Assembly (NCBI GenBank): GCA_029959905.1
Contig: JASCNZ010000012.1
Span: 1 to 63,028, forward strand
DNA length: 63,028 nt
Source: Microbacteriaceae bacterium PS02344
GTDB lineage: Bacteria; Actinomycetota; Actinomycetes; Actinomycetales; Microbacteriaceae
Reading direction: 5' to 3'
Made by a program: the position numbers and the translations under genes. Shown here one piece after another: positions 42,289-52,853 of this stretch; the first letter of the stretch is position 1; each line of letters starts with the position of its first letter. Below the pieces are notes generated by a model that saw nothing but the letters and a program-made list of their open reading frames with translations, did no database searches and was not told where the DNA came from.

Positions 42289-44629
42289 CGTGCCTCCACG
42301 AGCAGTGCCACAGGATAGGTGTCGAGCAGGTCGGCCAGCCGCACAGGACCGGGCTCGATCCGACGTCCGGTCAGCACGTCGGTGGCCGGTACGTCGGGGC
42401 GCATGAGCAGGGTGTCGCCCCAGCCCCCGCGGCGCTCCAGCGCCACGGGCAGGCGTGTGGCGACGGCGGTGACGCCTCCGCGGTCGACGGCGACGGCATG
42501 CATTGCAGCCTCACCCTCCACCGCGGCCGGGCGGTACACGTTGAACAGCTCCGGGTTGTCGCGCCGCAGGCGCAGCGCGCGCGAGGTGACGAGCATCTTG
42601 GCGAGCCCCGAGTCGTCGATCGCGGGCAACTGGCCGCGCGTCACGTCGTCGTCGAGCTGGCGCAGCAGAGCCGCGTTCTCGGCGAAGTCCACGGGGCGCC
42701 GGTTGTCGGGGTCGACGAGCGAGAGGTCCCACCGCTCGCTGCCCTGGTACACGTCGGGCACGCCCGGGCCGGTCAGCTGCAGCAGCTTCGCAGCGAGCGA
42801 GTTGGAGCGACCGAACCCGATGATCTCGTCGACGAACGCCTCGATCGTCGCGCGGGCCGCTCCGTTCGCCGCCTGGGCGATGGCGGAGAGCCCCTTCTCG
42901 AACTCCTCGTCGGGGTGCTGCCAGCCGGTGCCGTCGGCCGCCTCGCGCGCCGCCTTCTCGGCGTAGGCGAGCAGTCGGTCCGACGGGATCGGCCAGGCAC
43001 CCACGGCAGCCTGCCAGAGCATGGCGTCGAGCGGACCGTGACCGGTCGTGGCGATCGCGCGCAGCTCGTCGAGCACCTCCGCCCAGCGCTCCGGCATCTC
43101 GGCGAGCACCGACAGCCGGGCGCGCACGTCTTCCGATCGCTTCGTGTCGTGCGTCGACAGCGTGGTCATCGAGTGCGGCCACGCGGCCAGACGGCTCTGC
43201 TGCGCGGCGTGGAACTCGGCGACCGTCAGCGCCGGGATCGACGGGTCTCCGCCCACCTCCGTGAGCGTGCCCAGGCGCGTGTGCCGGTAGAACGCGGTGT
43301 CTTCGACGCCCTTGGCCATCACCGCTCCGCTGAGCTGCTGGAAGCGCTCGGCGATCTCGTTCGACGGGTCGGCGAGCAGCTCGCCGAGCTCGGCGATCGA
43401 CGGCGCGAGGTCGGGACGCTGGCGCGCGGCTTCGGCCAGGGCGAGGTCGAGGTGCTCGCGGCCCGCCGGCAGGTACGACCGGTAGACGGGGAATGCGGCG
43501 ACGATCTCGGCCAGCGCATATCGGGCGTCGACCACGCCGAACGGGAGTGTGTGCACGAGGCGCCGCACCTCGGACTGCAGGATGGTCTCGGCGATCATGC
43601 GCTTCGTCTCGCGCGTCAGCTCGTGCCAATCGACGGCCTCGGGCTGACCGGTCTCGGCACGCAGTCGGGCGTCGAGCGCATCGAGCGCGGCGACGCCGTC
43701 GGCGTCGATGAGCACGCGGTCGATCTCGCCCAGCGCGTCGTACCCGGTGGTGCCGTCGGTGCGCCACCAGTCGGGCAGCGCTTCACCCGGCTCGAGGATC
43801 TTCTCGACGAGCGTGTACGCCCCGCCTGTGGCGTCGGCGAGCTGCTCGAGGTACGCACCGGGTTCGGTCAGACCGTCGGGGTGGTCGACGCGCAGCCCGT
43901 CGGCGAGCCCGTCGGTGATCCAACGGAGGATCTCCCGGTGCGACTCGGCGAACACGTCGGGGAGCTCCACCCGGAGACCCGCGAGCTCGGAGACGGCGAA
44001 GAACCGGCGGTAGTTCAGATCGGTGTTCTGATCCTCCCAGAACCGCAGCTCGTAGTTCTGAGCCTCCAGGAGGGCGGGCAGATCGTCGGCGAGACGACCC
44101 GACCCCGGAGCGAGCGGCAGCACGTGCTCGAAGTACGAGAGAGTTCCGTCGGGAGCATCCGGCTGAGCGGTCGTGTCGACCACGAGGTCGCCCGAGGCGA
44201 TCACCTCGTCGGGCTGCGCCCCGAGGATCGCGAGACGCACCCGGTCGTCGCCGCGGCGCCAGTCGATGTCGAACGCCAGCGCGTGGCGCGACGAGCGTCC
44301 CAGACGCAGCACGTCCCACCACCACGGATTCTCGCGCGGCACGGCGACACCGACGTGGTTGGGCACGATGTCGATGAGGATGCCGAGATCCTTCTCCCGC
44401 GCGGCGGCGGCGAACCGGTCCAGCCCCTCTGCCCCACCTCGGCTCGGGTCGATGCGGGAGTGGTCGACCACGTCGTAGCCGTGGTCCGACCCGGGGGTCG
44501 CGGCCAGGATCGGCGACAGATACGCCCACGACGCCCCGAGGGCCGACAGGTAGTCGGTGACCTCGGCGGCGGCCTCCAGCGGGAAGCGCGAGGTGATCTG
44601 CAGGCGGTAGGTCGACAGCGGCCTGCGGG

Positions 44630-44633
<4 letters not shown>
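42285..44633 (-). CDS. treY: Malto-oligosyltrehalose synthase
   Basis: This 782-residue GH13 enzyme converts the reducing-end glucose of maltodextrin to a trehalose unit. It opens with the family signature [23 protein letters not shown] and [31 protein letters not shown]. The catalytic region includes [10 protein letters not shown] (nucleophile Asp), the [12 protein letters not shown] segment (acid/base Glu), and [15 protein letters not shown] near residue 500. It overlaps both glgX and treZ by four bases, so stoichiometric translation is likely. Confidence 0.95.
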
Positions 44634-46878
<2,245 letters not shown>

Positions 46879-46882
<4 letters not shown>

Positions 46883-47223
46883 GCGGAGAGCTTAGAGCGC
46901 CGAGCCGACTCGACACGGCCGATGACCGTGTCGATGGCCTGGTGGAAGTCGTGCACCTGCGCGATCTCCTCGGCCTGCGGGTACGGGTGCCCGACGTAGC
47001 AGACGAACAGCGGCGGCACCGACTCGACGTACCCCACGGGGCCGTCGTGCAGCACGACGTAGCGGTCGAGGTCGACGCGCTCATAGGTCGGTTTCGCGGG
47101 CGCAGCGGCGGATTCGGCCGGGATGTTCACGGCGGTCTGGACGGCCTCGACGGTCTGGGCGTCGACGGTGGTCTTGCCGTTCTCGCACTCGGAGCCCTGA
47201 GGTGTGCGGATCTGTGCAGTCAT
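46879..47223 (-). CDS. Unknown 114-residue protein, first gene of the trehalose operon
   Basis: I do not recognise this protein. It is soluble, with an unordered Ala/Thr-rich start and a folded end containing YERVDLDRYVVLHDGPVGYVESVPPLFVCYVGHPYPQAEEIAQVHDF. The pattern GPVGYV...VCYVGHPYP resembles a short beta-rich domain. The ATG at 47223 has GAGGAG about seven bases upstream. Its stop overlaps the glgX start as ATGA, and glgX, treY and treZ follow by four-base overlaps, so it belongs to the maltodextrin-trehalose operon. A regulatory or glucan-related role is only inferred from position. Confidence 0.7.
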
Positions 47224-47304
47224 GATGGGCTCCTCTGATTCGGTTGGTCCCCTCAACCTACGGAGGGGACTGACATCGAAGAACGCCATTGCCAGATCGG
47301 TATA

Positions 47305-47324
47305 CCAGCGGCTAAGCTCGCTGG
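47305..47324 (-). terminator. Possible hairpin after the GyrI-like gene
   Basis: A 6-bp stem CCAGCG/CGCTGG (47305-47310 and 47319-47324) lies 15 bases past the stop of the GyrI-like gene on the minus strand. It is short and is followed by TATACC, which could be the -10 of the trehalose operon promoter. Confidence 0.35.
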
Positions 47325-47338
47325 TCCTTTCGAGGCGC

Positions 47339-47959
47339 TCATCCGACCCGCGTCACCGGCTGCCGCAGAATCGTCTGCAGCTTCGCGGGTTCGACGCGTC
47401 GGCGATCGCTGAGGTAGATCTCGTGGTGGAGCCCGGTCATCGCGAGTCCGTTCTCCGGCACGAAGCGGTGGTGCAGGTCGTCGAGCACGGGGCCTTCATC
47501 GTCGAACGGACCGACGTGCAGCGTCTGCACGACGAGCCCCTCGTCGAGGGTCTCGAGGCGCACGTCCTCCAGTCGTTCCGACGGCTGTTTCTTGCGGAGG
47601 GCTGCCGCCCGCGCAGCCTCGACCATCTGCGACGTGACGTGATCGGGAACCATGATCATGAGGGTCCACACCCACTGGGTCTTGTCACGCCGCGTGGTGA
47701 AGGATGCGCGATCGGGTGCATCCCAGAGCCCCTCGAGCGGCATGACCACGGTGTCGATGCCGAACTGCTCGCGGCTGGCGAACTTGACTCCGTAGGCGAT
47801 CGGATAGAGCGCCGAGACGGCATCCGCGAACTGCGGCGACGTGTTCGGGTCACCGGCGCCGTCGACCATGAGGTACTGCATCGGCGGCACCTCGACCAGG
47901 CGCAGCTCCCCGCGCTTCGCCCGGTAGGCGTCGAGCGTCTTCTTCGGATCGATGGCCAT
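47339..47959 (-). CDS. GyrI-like small-molecule binding domain protein
   Basis: This 206-residue protein matches the GyrI-like/AraC effector-binding (SOUL/heme-binding-like) fold. The opening PMQYLMVDGAGDPNTSPQFADAVSALYPIAYGVKF is typical of the standalone GyrI-like domain proteins of Gram-positive bacteria. A WDAPDRASFTTRRDKTQWVWTLMIMVPDHVT stretch and the C-terminal GPFDDEGPVLDDLHHRFVPENGLAMTGLHHEIYLSDRRRVEPAKLQTILRQPV signature follow. The binding ligand is unknown. The gene is monocistronic. Confidence 0.85.
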   Translation of the reverse strand: MAIDPKKTLDAYRAKRGELRLVEVPPMQYLMVDGAGDPNTSPQFADAVSALYPIAYGVKFASREQFGIDTVVMPLEGLWDAPDRASFTTRRDKTQWVWTLMIMVPDHVTSQMVEAARAAALRKKQPSERLEDVRLETLDEGLVVQTLHVGPFDDEGPVLDDLHHRFVPENGLAMTGLHHEIYLSDRRRVEPAKLQTILRQPVTRVG

Positions 47960-48020
47960 GGGTTTGCTCCTCCCCGTGCGCCGCGAGACGGGTGCCCGAG
48001 TCGCGCACCGTGCCCCGGCG

Positions 48021-49094
48021 TCAGTCGACGACCGCGACCCCGGCCTCGGCGAGGCGACGCCGCGCCTCGTCGCTGAGGAACCCGCCGACGTCTTCGACGG
48101 TGGTCAGCCGCGGGAACTGCGCGAGCTCCTGCGGTGAGATCGTGGGGATCACGAACGCCTCGTCTTCCCCGTCCCACTGCGGCGCGAGCTGCAGGTAGAT
48201 GTCGTTGCCGCCGTCGAGGTACAGCTCCGTGACCTGTTCGGCGAGGGATGCCGGTACGGGCAGGGTCGCGAACCATTCGGCGACCTCGGGGATGACGGTT
48301 CCGTCGTTCTCGAGGGGTGCCGTGACGCCCGGTGTATCGCCGGCGAAGGCGTGCACGTCGAACTGGGGGTCGAGGAGTTCGAGGTCGTACATGAGCTGCT
48401 GCACCACCGCGTAGCCGAAGGCAGGGGTGTCGAAGTGCAGCACCGGGCCCTGCGCCGGGGTGTGCGCCCAGGATCGACTGGGCTGCGGCGGGGTGTTCTC
48501 GGCCGGGGCACGATGGGTGATCGCCGCCTCACGGAAGGGCGCCTGCTGTGCCCGGAGGTTGGCCGCGACCTCGCCGTTGTCGATGGCGGCGAGCCGGTCG
48601 CGCACCTCCATGCCCCGCGAGAACGCCGCCGCCTCGGAGGTGAGCATGAGCGTGCAGTCCCAATCGCCGAGCTCGACGTCGACGAAGAGATACGCCTCGC
48701 GGAGGTCGCTCTCGGGAATGGCCTCGAGCGGAGCGCCGCCCTCGATCGTGAACCCGTCTGCGGCGATGCCGCGAGGACGCTTCTCGGCGATGTCGAAGGT
48801 GACGCGGTCGGCCCACTCGGCGTCCTCGGCGATCATGACACCCAGCTCGGTCGCGGAGCGCAGGTCGGTCGACCACGCCCACACTCCGGCGTCGTCCCAG
48901 ATCACGAGCGACTTCGGCGCCTTCGCCCCCGCTTCCACCCGAGCGTCCGGCGCGACGATCCGCGGCTCGCCCAGAGCACGCGACAGCTCGTCGATGGCGA
49001 GCGATGTCACCCGGGACCCGTCGATCTCCAGACCTCGCCGCGAGAGATCGATCCGGTGCCGCCCCGCGGTCGCGTCGCTGTTCTGGCCATCCAT
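48021..49094 (-). CDS. DUF6892/DUF7738-like two-domain protein
   Basis: This 357-residue protein has an N-terminal domain (about 10-130; HRIDLSRRGLEIDGSRVTSLAIDELSRALGEP) resembling DUF7738. Its C-terminal domain (about 215-340) has FDTPAFGYAVVQQLMYDLELLDPQFDVHAFA and the conserved EQVTELYLDGGNDIYLQLAPQWDGEDE pattern I associate with DUF6892. Related domains occur near polymorphic toxin immunity genes, but no toxin is visible here. The ATG at 49094 is chosen because GGGGG lies seven bases upstream. It ends next to the GyrI-like gene and starts about 80 bp from the tRNA-Ser terminator. Confidence 0.65.
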   Translation of the reverse strand: MDGQNSDATAGRHRIDLSRRGLEIDGSRVTSLAIDELSRALGEPRIVAPDARVEAGAKAPKSLVIWDDAGVWAWSTDLRSATELGVMIAEDAEWADRVTFDIAEKRPRGIAADGFTIEGGAPLEAIPESDLREAYLFVDVELGDWDCTLMLTSEAAAFSRGMEVRDRLAAIDNGEVAANLRAQQAPFREAAITHRAPAENTPPQPSRSWAHTPAQGPVLHFDTPAFGYAVVQQLMYDLELLDPQFDVHAFAGDTPGVTAPLENDGTVIPEVAEWFATLPVPASLAEQVTELYLDGGNDIYLQLAPQWDGEDEAFVIPTISPQELAQFPRLTTVEDVGGFLSDEARRRLAEAGVAVVD

Positions 49095-49174
49095 GCGCAT
49101 GCCCCCTTCGAGGCGACCGACTCGCGCGGCCACCGCTGTCGAGTCGACCGTAGCGGAGGCGACCGACACGGAGA

Positions 49175-49203
49175 AACCCCGGGGGGCGATGCCTCCCGGG
49201 GTT
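49175..49203 (-). terminator. Native terminator of tRNA-Ser, now left of the element
   Basis: A 13-bp stem with one G-U pair (49175-49187 and 49191-49203) and a 3-nt loop. It lies directly downstream of the 3' tRNA sequence in attL on the minus strand. Its position indicates that the left side of the element is the original downstream flank of the tRNA gene. Confidence 0.75.
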
Positions 49204-49206
49204 CTG

Positions 49207-49264
49207 GTGCGGAGACGAGGGGATTTGAACCCCTGGTCCCCGTAAGGGGACTCCACCTTAGCAG
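49207..49264. repeat. attL: left 58-bp direct repeat
   Basis: Identical base for base to 56963-57020. It covers the 3' part of tRNA-Ser from the anticodon loop through the variable arm and T arm to three bases past the discriminator base. The crossover site lies somewhere within the 58 bp. Confidence 0.93.
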
Positions 49265-49304
49265 TGCCTTGAGAGTCGCACTAGCCGCGTAATCCTGCGC
49301 CTCC
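49210..49304 (-). pseudogene. Degenerate tRNA-Ser-like copy at attL
   Basis: The left repeat supplies the 3' half of tRNA-Ser. The element DNA beyond it ends with GGAGGCG (49304-49298), which pairs completely with the acceptor CGTCTCC (one G-U). A GGC-TAGTGC segment like the native D arm is also present. The anticodon arm is broken: an AGTGC/GCACT stem with a 10-nt loop replaces the normal arm. It is therefore not a working tRNA but more than a random junction. Confidence 0.5.
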
Positions 49305-49382
49305 GTGCACCGGATGCACGTCAGTTCTCGGCGTGTTCGGCGGTGCGACTCCCCTGCTACTCCCCTGGCCCGACCGGCGCCT

Positions 49383-50708
49383 ATGCCCGATCATGGCCAC
49401 TCTTCTGATGACCACGGCGCGCGCTCCTTCGAGGGAGCACCGTTCGGCCCGGAGCGAGGCGAAGCCCGCGGAGGGTCGAACGGTGCTCCGCACGCGGAGC
49501 GCAGCGACGCGCCTTGGTACATCGCGAATAACGTTGCCGCTTCGGACTGGCGGCGGGTTCGGTTCCGGCGTCGGCAGCGGTCGAGTGGGTGGCTGATCGG
49601 TCACGCTCGGGAGCGGGCGGGGCTATCTCGGGACGCTCGGGCGGACGAGTCCGGCGAGTGGGTGCGGCCTCTGCGTCCGGCTCGGTGCCGCTGGCGGGCC
49701 GCCGCTGCCGTCACGGTTCACGCCGACAGCACCGGCGATCATCCGGCGCACTACTCCGGATTGGAGCGCTGCGCGTCTGTGTGGGCGTGCCCGGTGTGCG
49801 CGGGGGTGATCCGGTCGACCAGGGCGGATGAGATTGAGCGGGCGGCGCTGCACGCTCAGGATGCGGGCATGGGCCTCGCGTTCATGACCCTGACGCTGCG
49901 CCACAAGTCCGAGGACGGTCTAGCGCCGTCGATTGACGTGCTACTAGGGGCGTGGCGTGCCGTGCAGTCCTGGCGGGCTTGGAGGCGGCTGGCCGCACGT
50001 CTCGGCTACGTCGGCGCGATCCGCTCGACGGAGGTCACCTACGGAGGCAACGGGTGGCACCCGCACTCGCACTTCCTGGTCGTGTTCGAGCACCAACTAT
50101 CGGCGGCAGAACTCGCGTCGTTCGAGGCAGAAGTTCACGCGCTCTGGGTGCGTGCTGTTGAGAAGAAGGGCGGACGGCTCCCGTCACGAGAGCACGGCGT
50201 AAAGGTGCAGGCGGTCGATGGCGACGGTGCGGTACTCGCCATGTACCTATCGAAGGTGCAAGAGCATGCTGGCGAGCGTCGGGCCTCGGTGGGTGCGGAG
50301 ATTGCGCGCGGTGATCTGAAGCGGGGTCGCGGCGACAGCCTCGCGCCGTTCGAACTGCTCGACGCCGAAGGTCCGGGGACCGAGCAAGCGCGGGCGCTGT
50401 GGGTCGAGTTCGTGACTGCCACTCGGGGCCGTCGCGCGTTCTCGTGGACGAAGGGGCTACGTGACCGGCTACTCCCCGGCGAGGAAGAGAAGACCGACGA
50501 CGAGCTGATCGAGGAAGCGGAGGCTTTCGAGCCGGTCGCTGTGATCGAAGCTCGGACGTATGACCGCGCGTTCCGGAACAACGCCGACCGCTTGGCGGAA
50601 GCGCTCGAAATCGCGGAGTCCGGCGACCTCGAACGGCTCGCCTGGTATGTCCGAGTCGCGCCGAGTCCATCCCGTCGCAGCGCACCGACATTCGGCGACA
50701 CTGGTTAA
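49383..50708 (+). CDS. HUH-type replication initiator (Rep) of the element
   Basis: This rolling-circle-type initiator is about 441 residues long. It has a Cys cluster (ERCASVWACPVC, about 129-139), the motif FMTLTLRH (about 168-174), the HUH-type metal motif WHPHSHFLVVF (about 225-235), and the catalytic tyrosine region AMYLSKV (Tyr at about 288, with nearby Lys). These are the three hallmarks of replicative Rep proteins of actinobacterial plasmids and AICEs. It would nick the element origin. The start is uncertain: I took the ATG at 49383, but no ribosome site is clear, and a 13-bp inverted repeat at 49434-49489 lies inside the first 36 codons, so a later start is possible. Confidence 0.82.
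   Translation: MPDHGHSSDDHGARSFEGAPFGPERGEARGGSNGAPHAERSDAPWYIANNVAASDWRRVRFRRRQRSSGWLIGHARERAGLSRDARADESGEWVRPLRPARCRWRAAAAVTVHADSTGDHPAHYSGLERCASVWACPVCAGVIRSTRADEIERAALHAQDAGMGLAFMTLTLRHKSEDGLAPSIDVLLGAWRAVQSWRAWRRLAARLGYVGAIRSTEVTYGGNGWHPHSHFLVVFEHQLSAAELASFEAEVHALWVRAVEKKGGRLPSREHGVKVQAVDGDGAVLAMYLSKVQEHAGERRASVGAEIARGDLKRGRGDSLAPFELLDAEGPGTEQARALWVEFVTATRGRRAFSWTKGLRDRLLPGEEEKTDDELIEEAEAFEPVAVIEARTYDRAFRNNADRLAEALEIAESGDLERLAWYVRVAPSPSRRSAPTFGDTG
49434..49489. repeat. 13-bp inverted repeat near the rep start
   Basis: GGAGCACCGTTCG (49434-49446) and CGAACGGTGCTCC (49477-49489) are perfect inverted copies around a 30-nt spacer. The location at the 5' end of rep makes it a candidate double-strand origin, a Rep binding site or a translational control hairpin. 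Confidence 0.55.
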
Positions 50709-50719
50709 ATGTCCGCGAT

Positions 50720-51289
50720 CTACGCTTGGGGCTTCTTGGGGATCAGATCGGTCGACTTCACAGTGCGCTTCTGCCTGTCGGCATCCCGATCGCCTTCGTC
50801 CACGATTCGCGCTAGACCCGCCAGCAGCACGGTGAGTCTGATTGCTCCATGCGTAGTGAACAACAAGCACGCTTCGAGAACCCACATCCCCGGCTCCACC
50901 CCGAAGCCAACGACCATGACCGCGGAAATGACAGCCCCGAAGGCACCCGTAAACGAACTGAGCACCACCGAGATCCAGCTCGCACGTAGGCGCCTCCCAC
51001 CACTACGGCGGAGCAACCTGAACCGGTCATGCTCGGTCCCAAGACCGAAGACCACTACTACCCCGGCGAAGCCGCCGACCATGGCACTCACCCCGGCAAC
51101 ACCGAGGGCGAGACCCATCAGGGTATCCCGCGGCTCAGGAACCACACTCTCCGCTAGGGCACGCGCTACGTTGAGCTCTGGGCGCTCTTGCGCCAACCAG
51201 AAATGTGCGGCAACCGCAATCAGGATCAGTACCGAGACAGCCGTCGGGTAGTTGACGAAGAAGCTTCCGAACCTCCGCAGAGCCCTCAT
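50720..51289 (-). CDS. Four-helix membrane protein, SOS-box controlled cargo
   Basis: I do not recognise this 189-residue protein. It has four predicted helices (about 14-33, 58-82, 104-127 and 132-156) with short loops, then a basic tail (about 160-189) in the cytoplasm. It starts 38 bp after the stop of the 306-residue cargo gene on the same strand. The gap contains a near-consensus SOS (LexA) box and a TACACT -10. A GGTGG site precedes the ATG at 51289. It may be an accessory of the soluble cargo protein, for example a membrane effector induced by DNA damage. Function is unknown. Confidence 0.6.
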   Translation of the reverse strand: MRALRRFGSFFVNYPTAVSVLILIAVAAHFWLAQERPELNVARALAESVVPEPRDTLMGLALGVAGVSAMVGGFAGVVVVFGLGTEHDRFRLLRRSGGRRLRASWISVVLSSFTGAFGAVISAVMVVGFGVEPGMWVLEACLLFTTHGAIRLTVLLAGLARIVDEGDRDADRQKRTVKSTDLIPKKPQA

Positions 51290-51304
51290 GACTTCACCAC
51301 CCTT

Positions 51305-51324
51305 TCGAACGAATGTTCAGTGTA
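51305..51324 (-). promoter_or_regulatory. SOS (LexA) box and -10 element upstream of the membrane cargo gene
   Basis: TCGAACGAATGTTCAG (51305-51320) contains CGAACGAATGTTCA, matching the Gram-positive consensus CGAACRNRYGTTYG at 13 of 14 positions. TACACT on the minus strand (51324-51319) is a plausible -10, placing the box at the start of transcription. No good -35 is seen. Confidence 0.6.
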
Positions 51325-51327
51325 GGG

Positions 51328-52248
51328 TCAGCCTCCGACACTGCTCCCGCGGAGGAAACTGTTGATCGCTTCGCCGATGGATGCAAGCACTACCTCGTCT
51401 GGTGCGACCTGGCCCTCGGGCACGAAGAACTCCACGCGCTTGGCGATGCGGTCATCGAAGATTGAGTGAAGCTCCCGCGAGATGCTTCCCTCTTCGTTCT
51501 CCGTCACGATGTTGACCTCAGCTTTAGTGCTGAATCCACTGTGCGCAACCCACAGCGCCGCTTCGCGGATCGAGTCACGGATCGAGTGGGTACCGTTGCG
51601 ACGCCCCAGCGACCAGCGCAGGACAAGGTCCAGTTCATCAGTTGCCTGATGCCTCGCAGCGCGGAAAGCATCCCCCAGGTCTCCGCCTCCAGAGTCCGGG
51701 ATCGGCATTCCTGCATCAACGTGCACCTCAAGCATCACAGCGCCTTCGGCGTTGGCAATCTTCGCGAGGACTTCTTCGTCAACAACGGGTATCAGCTCGA
51801 TCGAGCGCCCCTGGATTGCCAACTCACACACTCCCGTCACCCAGCGGGCAAGCGTTTCATGCCGGGTGGCTCGTACCGCCGGGCTCATTATCGCGACACG
51901 GCCATCGTTGCCGAAAGGCACGATATACGTCGGCTCTGAGACACGGTCGTCGGGATCCTCGAAGGTGAGCGGGTCGACGCTTCCGCTCGTCAGGTTGTAC
52001 TTCTTGAGCTGCTCCGACAGATCCCGAACGCGACCGACCTGGATATGCGGTAGCGCTGGCGAAACCGGGTGCTGTGGTTCACCGAAGTACTTCACCCCGG
52101 AAACCGGGAACTCGCGCTGCTGGTGGGACCAACTGTGCATCCCGTCGATCAGATCGAACCAGAAGCTACCTTGAGCCGGGTTCCTCGTCTCGTCAGGTTC
52201 GATGACCACAGTGTCGAAGAACCTGACAAATTTGCGTATCTCGGCCAT
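51328..52248 (-). CDS. Unrecognised 306-residue cargo protein (RFFD start)
   Basis: This soluble protein begins MAEIRKFVRFFDTVVIEPDE. Its middle runs PTYIVPFGNDGRVAIMSPAVRATRHETLARWVTGVCELAIQGRSIELIPVVDEEVLAKI, and its second half, from LVLRWSLGRRNGTHSIRDSIREAALW onward, ends VEFFVPEGQ. The pattern is reminiscent of the DUF6731-like RFFD proteins carried by mobile elements, from memory only. No catalytic motif is visible. The ATG at 52248 has AAGGAG eight bases upstream and is preferred to an upstream start at 52296. With the membrane gene it makes a leftward cargo pair, candidate for defence or fitness function. Confidence 0.6.
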   Translation of the reverse strand: MAEIRKFVRFFDTVVIEPDETRNPAQGSFWFDLIDGMHSWSHQQREFPVSGVKYFGEPQHPVSPALPHIQVGRVRDLSEQLKKYNLTSGSVDPLTFEDPDDRVSEPTYIVPFGNDGRVAIMSPAVRATRHETLARWVTGVCELAIQGRSIELIPVVDEEVLAKIANAEGAVMLEVHVDAGMPIPDSGGGDLGDAFRAARHQATDELDLVLRWSLGRRNGTHSIRDSIREAALWVAHSGFSTKAEVNIVTENEEGSISRELHSIFDDRIAKRVEFFVPEGQVAPDEVVLASIGEAINSFLRGSSVGG

Positions 52249-52397
52249 GCACAAGCTCCTTGAGGTATTGACACCATGCTGGCATAAGCTCGACACCGCA
52301 CCACGAACGCCCGAGATCCGCGTGTCTAGTCACGGAATGAATGAGACCGCATCGGGTGTCAACCTGAACCAACCAAGCCGATACCCCGAGTCAGCAC

Positions 52398-52431
52398 GAA
52401 GCCCCCCAGCTGACCACAGCTAGGGGGCTTC
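52398..52431. terminator. Bidirectional terminator between cargo and repressor genes
   Basis: Outer arms GAAGCCCCC (52398-52406) and GGGGGCTTC (52423-52431) enclose an inner AGCT/AGCT pair and the loop GACCAC. It lies between the start of the cargo operon and the end of the repressor gene. Confidence 0.8.
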
Positions 52432-52442
52432 ACTCTCGCGCG

Positions 52443-52847
52443 TCACTCAACTCGCGGAGCAACTCCGCGTGCCGCCTCAGCCACGTCCTCATTAGTGATG
52501 ACGTTATGGCGATATCGGTAGGTTGTCGCCTGGTTCAGCCCAAGCAGAGCGGCCACGCCCCGCTGTGTCAGCGAGGTGTGTTCGAGCGCCCATTCGATAG
52601 CAACTCGGCGCGCAAGCAGTGTTTGTGCAACACCGATTCGCAGCGCTTCGAGCGCGTTCGTCGTGCGCGTGTCCGCGTCGATGGGATCAGCAGGGGGCTG
52701 AGGTTGCTGCGCAGCTTTGGCCGCACGAAGAAGTGCATGCCCGGCGCGCTCCAAGAACTCAGCGATTTGGGCTGGGTCTTTCATCTGCGCGACGGGGAAG
52801 GCCGCCGGATCGTGCTGGTAGGGGCTGGGAAGAGTCTTCGGCGTCAT
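52443..52847 (-). CDS. HTH regulator, putative repressor of the element
   Basis: This 134-residue protein has a C-terminal helix-turn-helix (HTSLTQRGVAALLGLNQATTYRYRHNVI, about 91-118) resembling the HTH of Sigma-70-like or phage repressor domains. A helical N-terminal region (about 20-80) contains an Ala/Gln-rich stretch. The ATG at 52847 lies seven bases past a TAGCGT -10 (52859-52854) with TTGATT (52883-52878) as -35, so its transcript is probably leaderless. The 19-bp direct repeat at 52865-52883 covers this promoter, fitting autoregulation and repression of the divergent transfer genes. Confidence 0.7.
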   Translation of the reverse strand: MTPKTLPSPYQHDPAAFPVAQMKDPAQIAEFLERAGHALLRAAKAAQQPQPPADPIDADTRTTNALEALRIGVAQTLLARRVAIEWALEHTSLTQRGVAALLGLNQATTYRYRHNVITNEDVAEAARGVAPRVE

Positions 52848-52853
52848 GGCTAG

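Noticed and set aside
39307..42318. About 1000-codon open frame on the plus strand antisense to sufS and treZ, and similar long frames over treY and glgX.
   Set aside because: Sequence is Arg/Gly/Val/His-rich with no family pattern and lies opposite firmly identified enzymes; such frames are expected in high-G+C DNA with strong third-position bias.
49305..49382. Upstream start for rep at 49305.
   Set aside because: It adds residues of low complexity translated from the att-proximal region and has no ribosome site.
50720..52248. Identity with the Kiwa (KwaA/KwaB) defence system, suggested by a four-helix membrane protein plus a protein of about 310 residues.
   Set aside because: Gene order is reversed and I recognise no KwaB (DUF4868) sequence pattern; size similarity alone is not enough.
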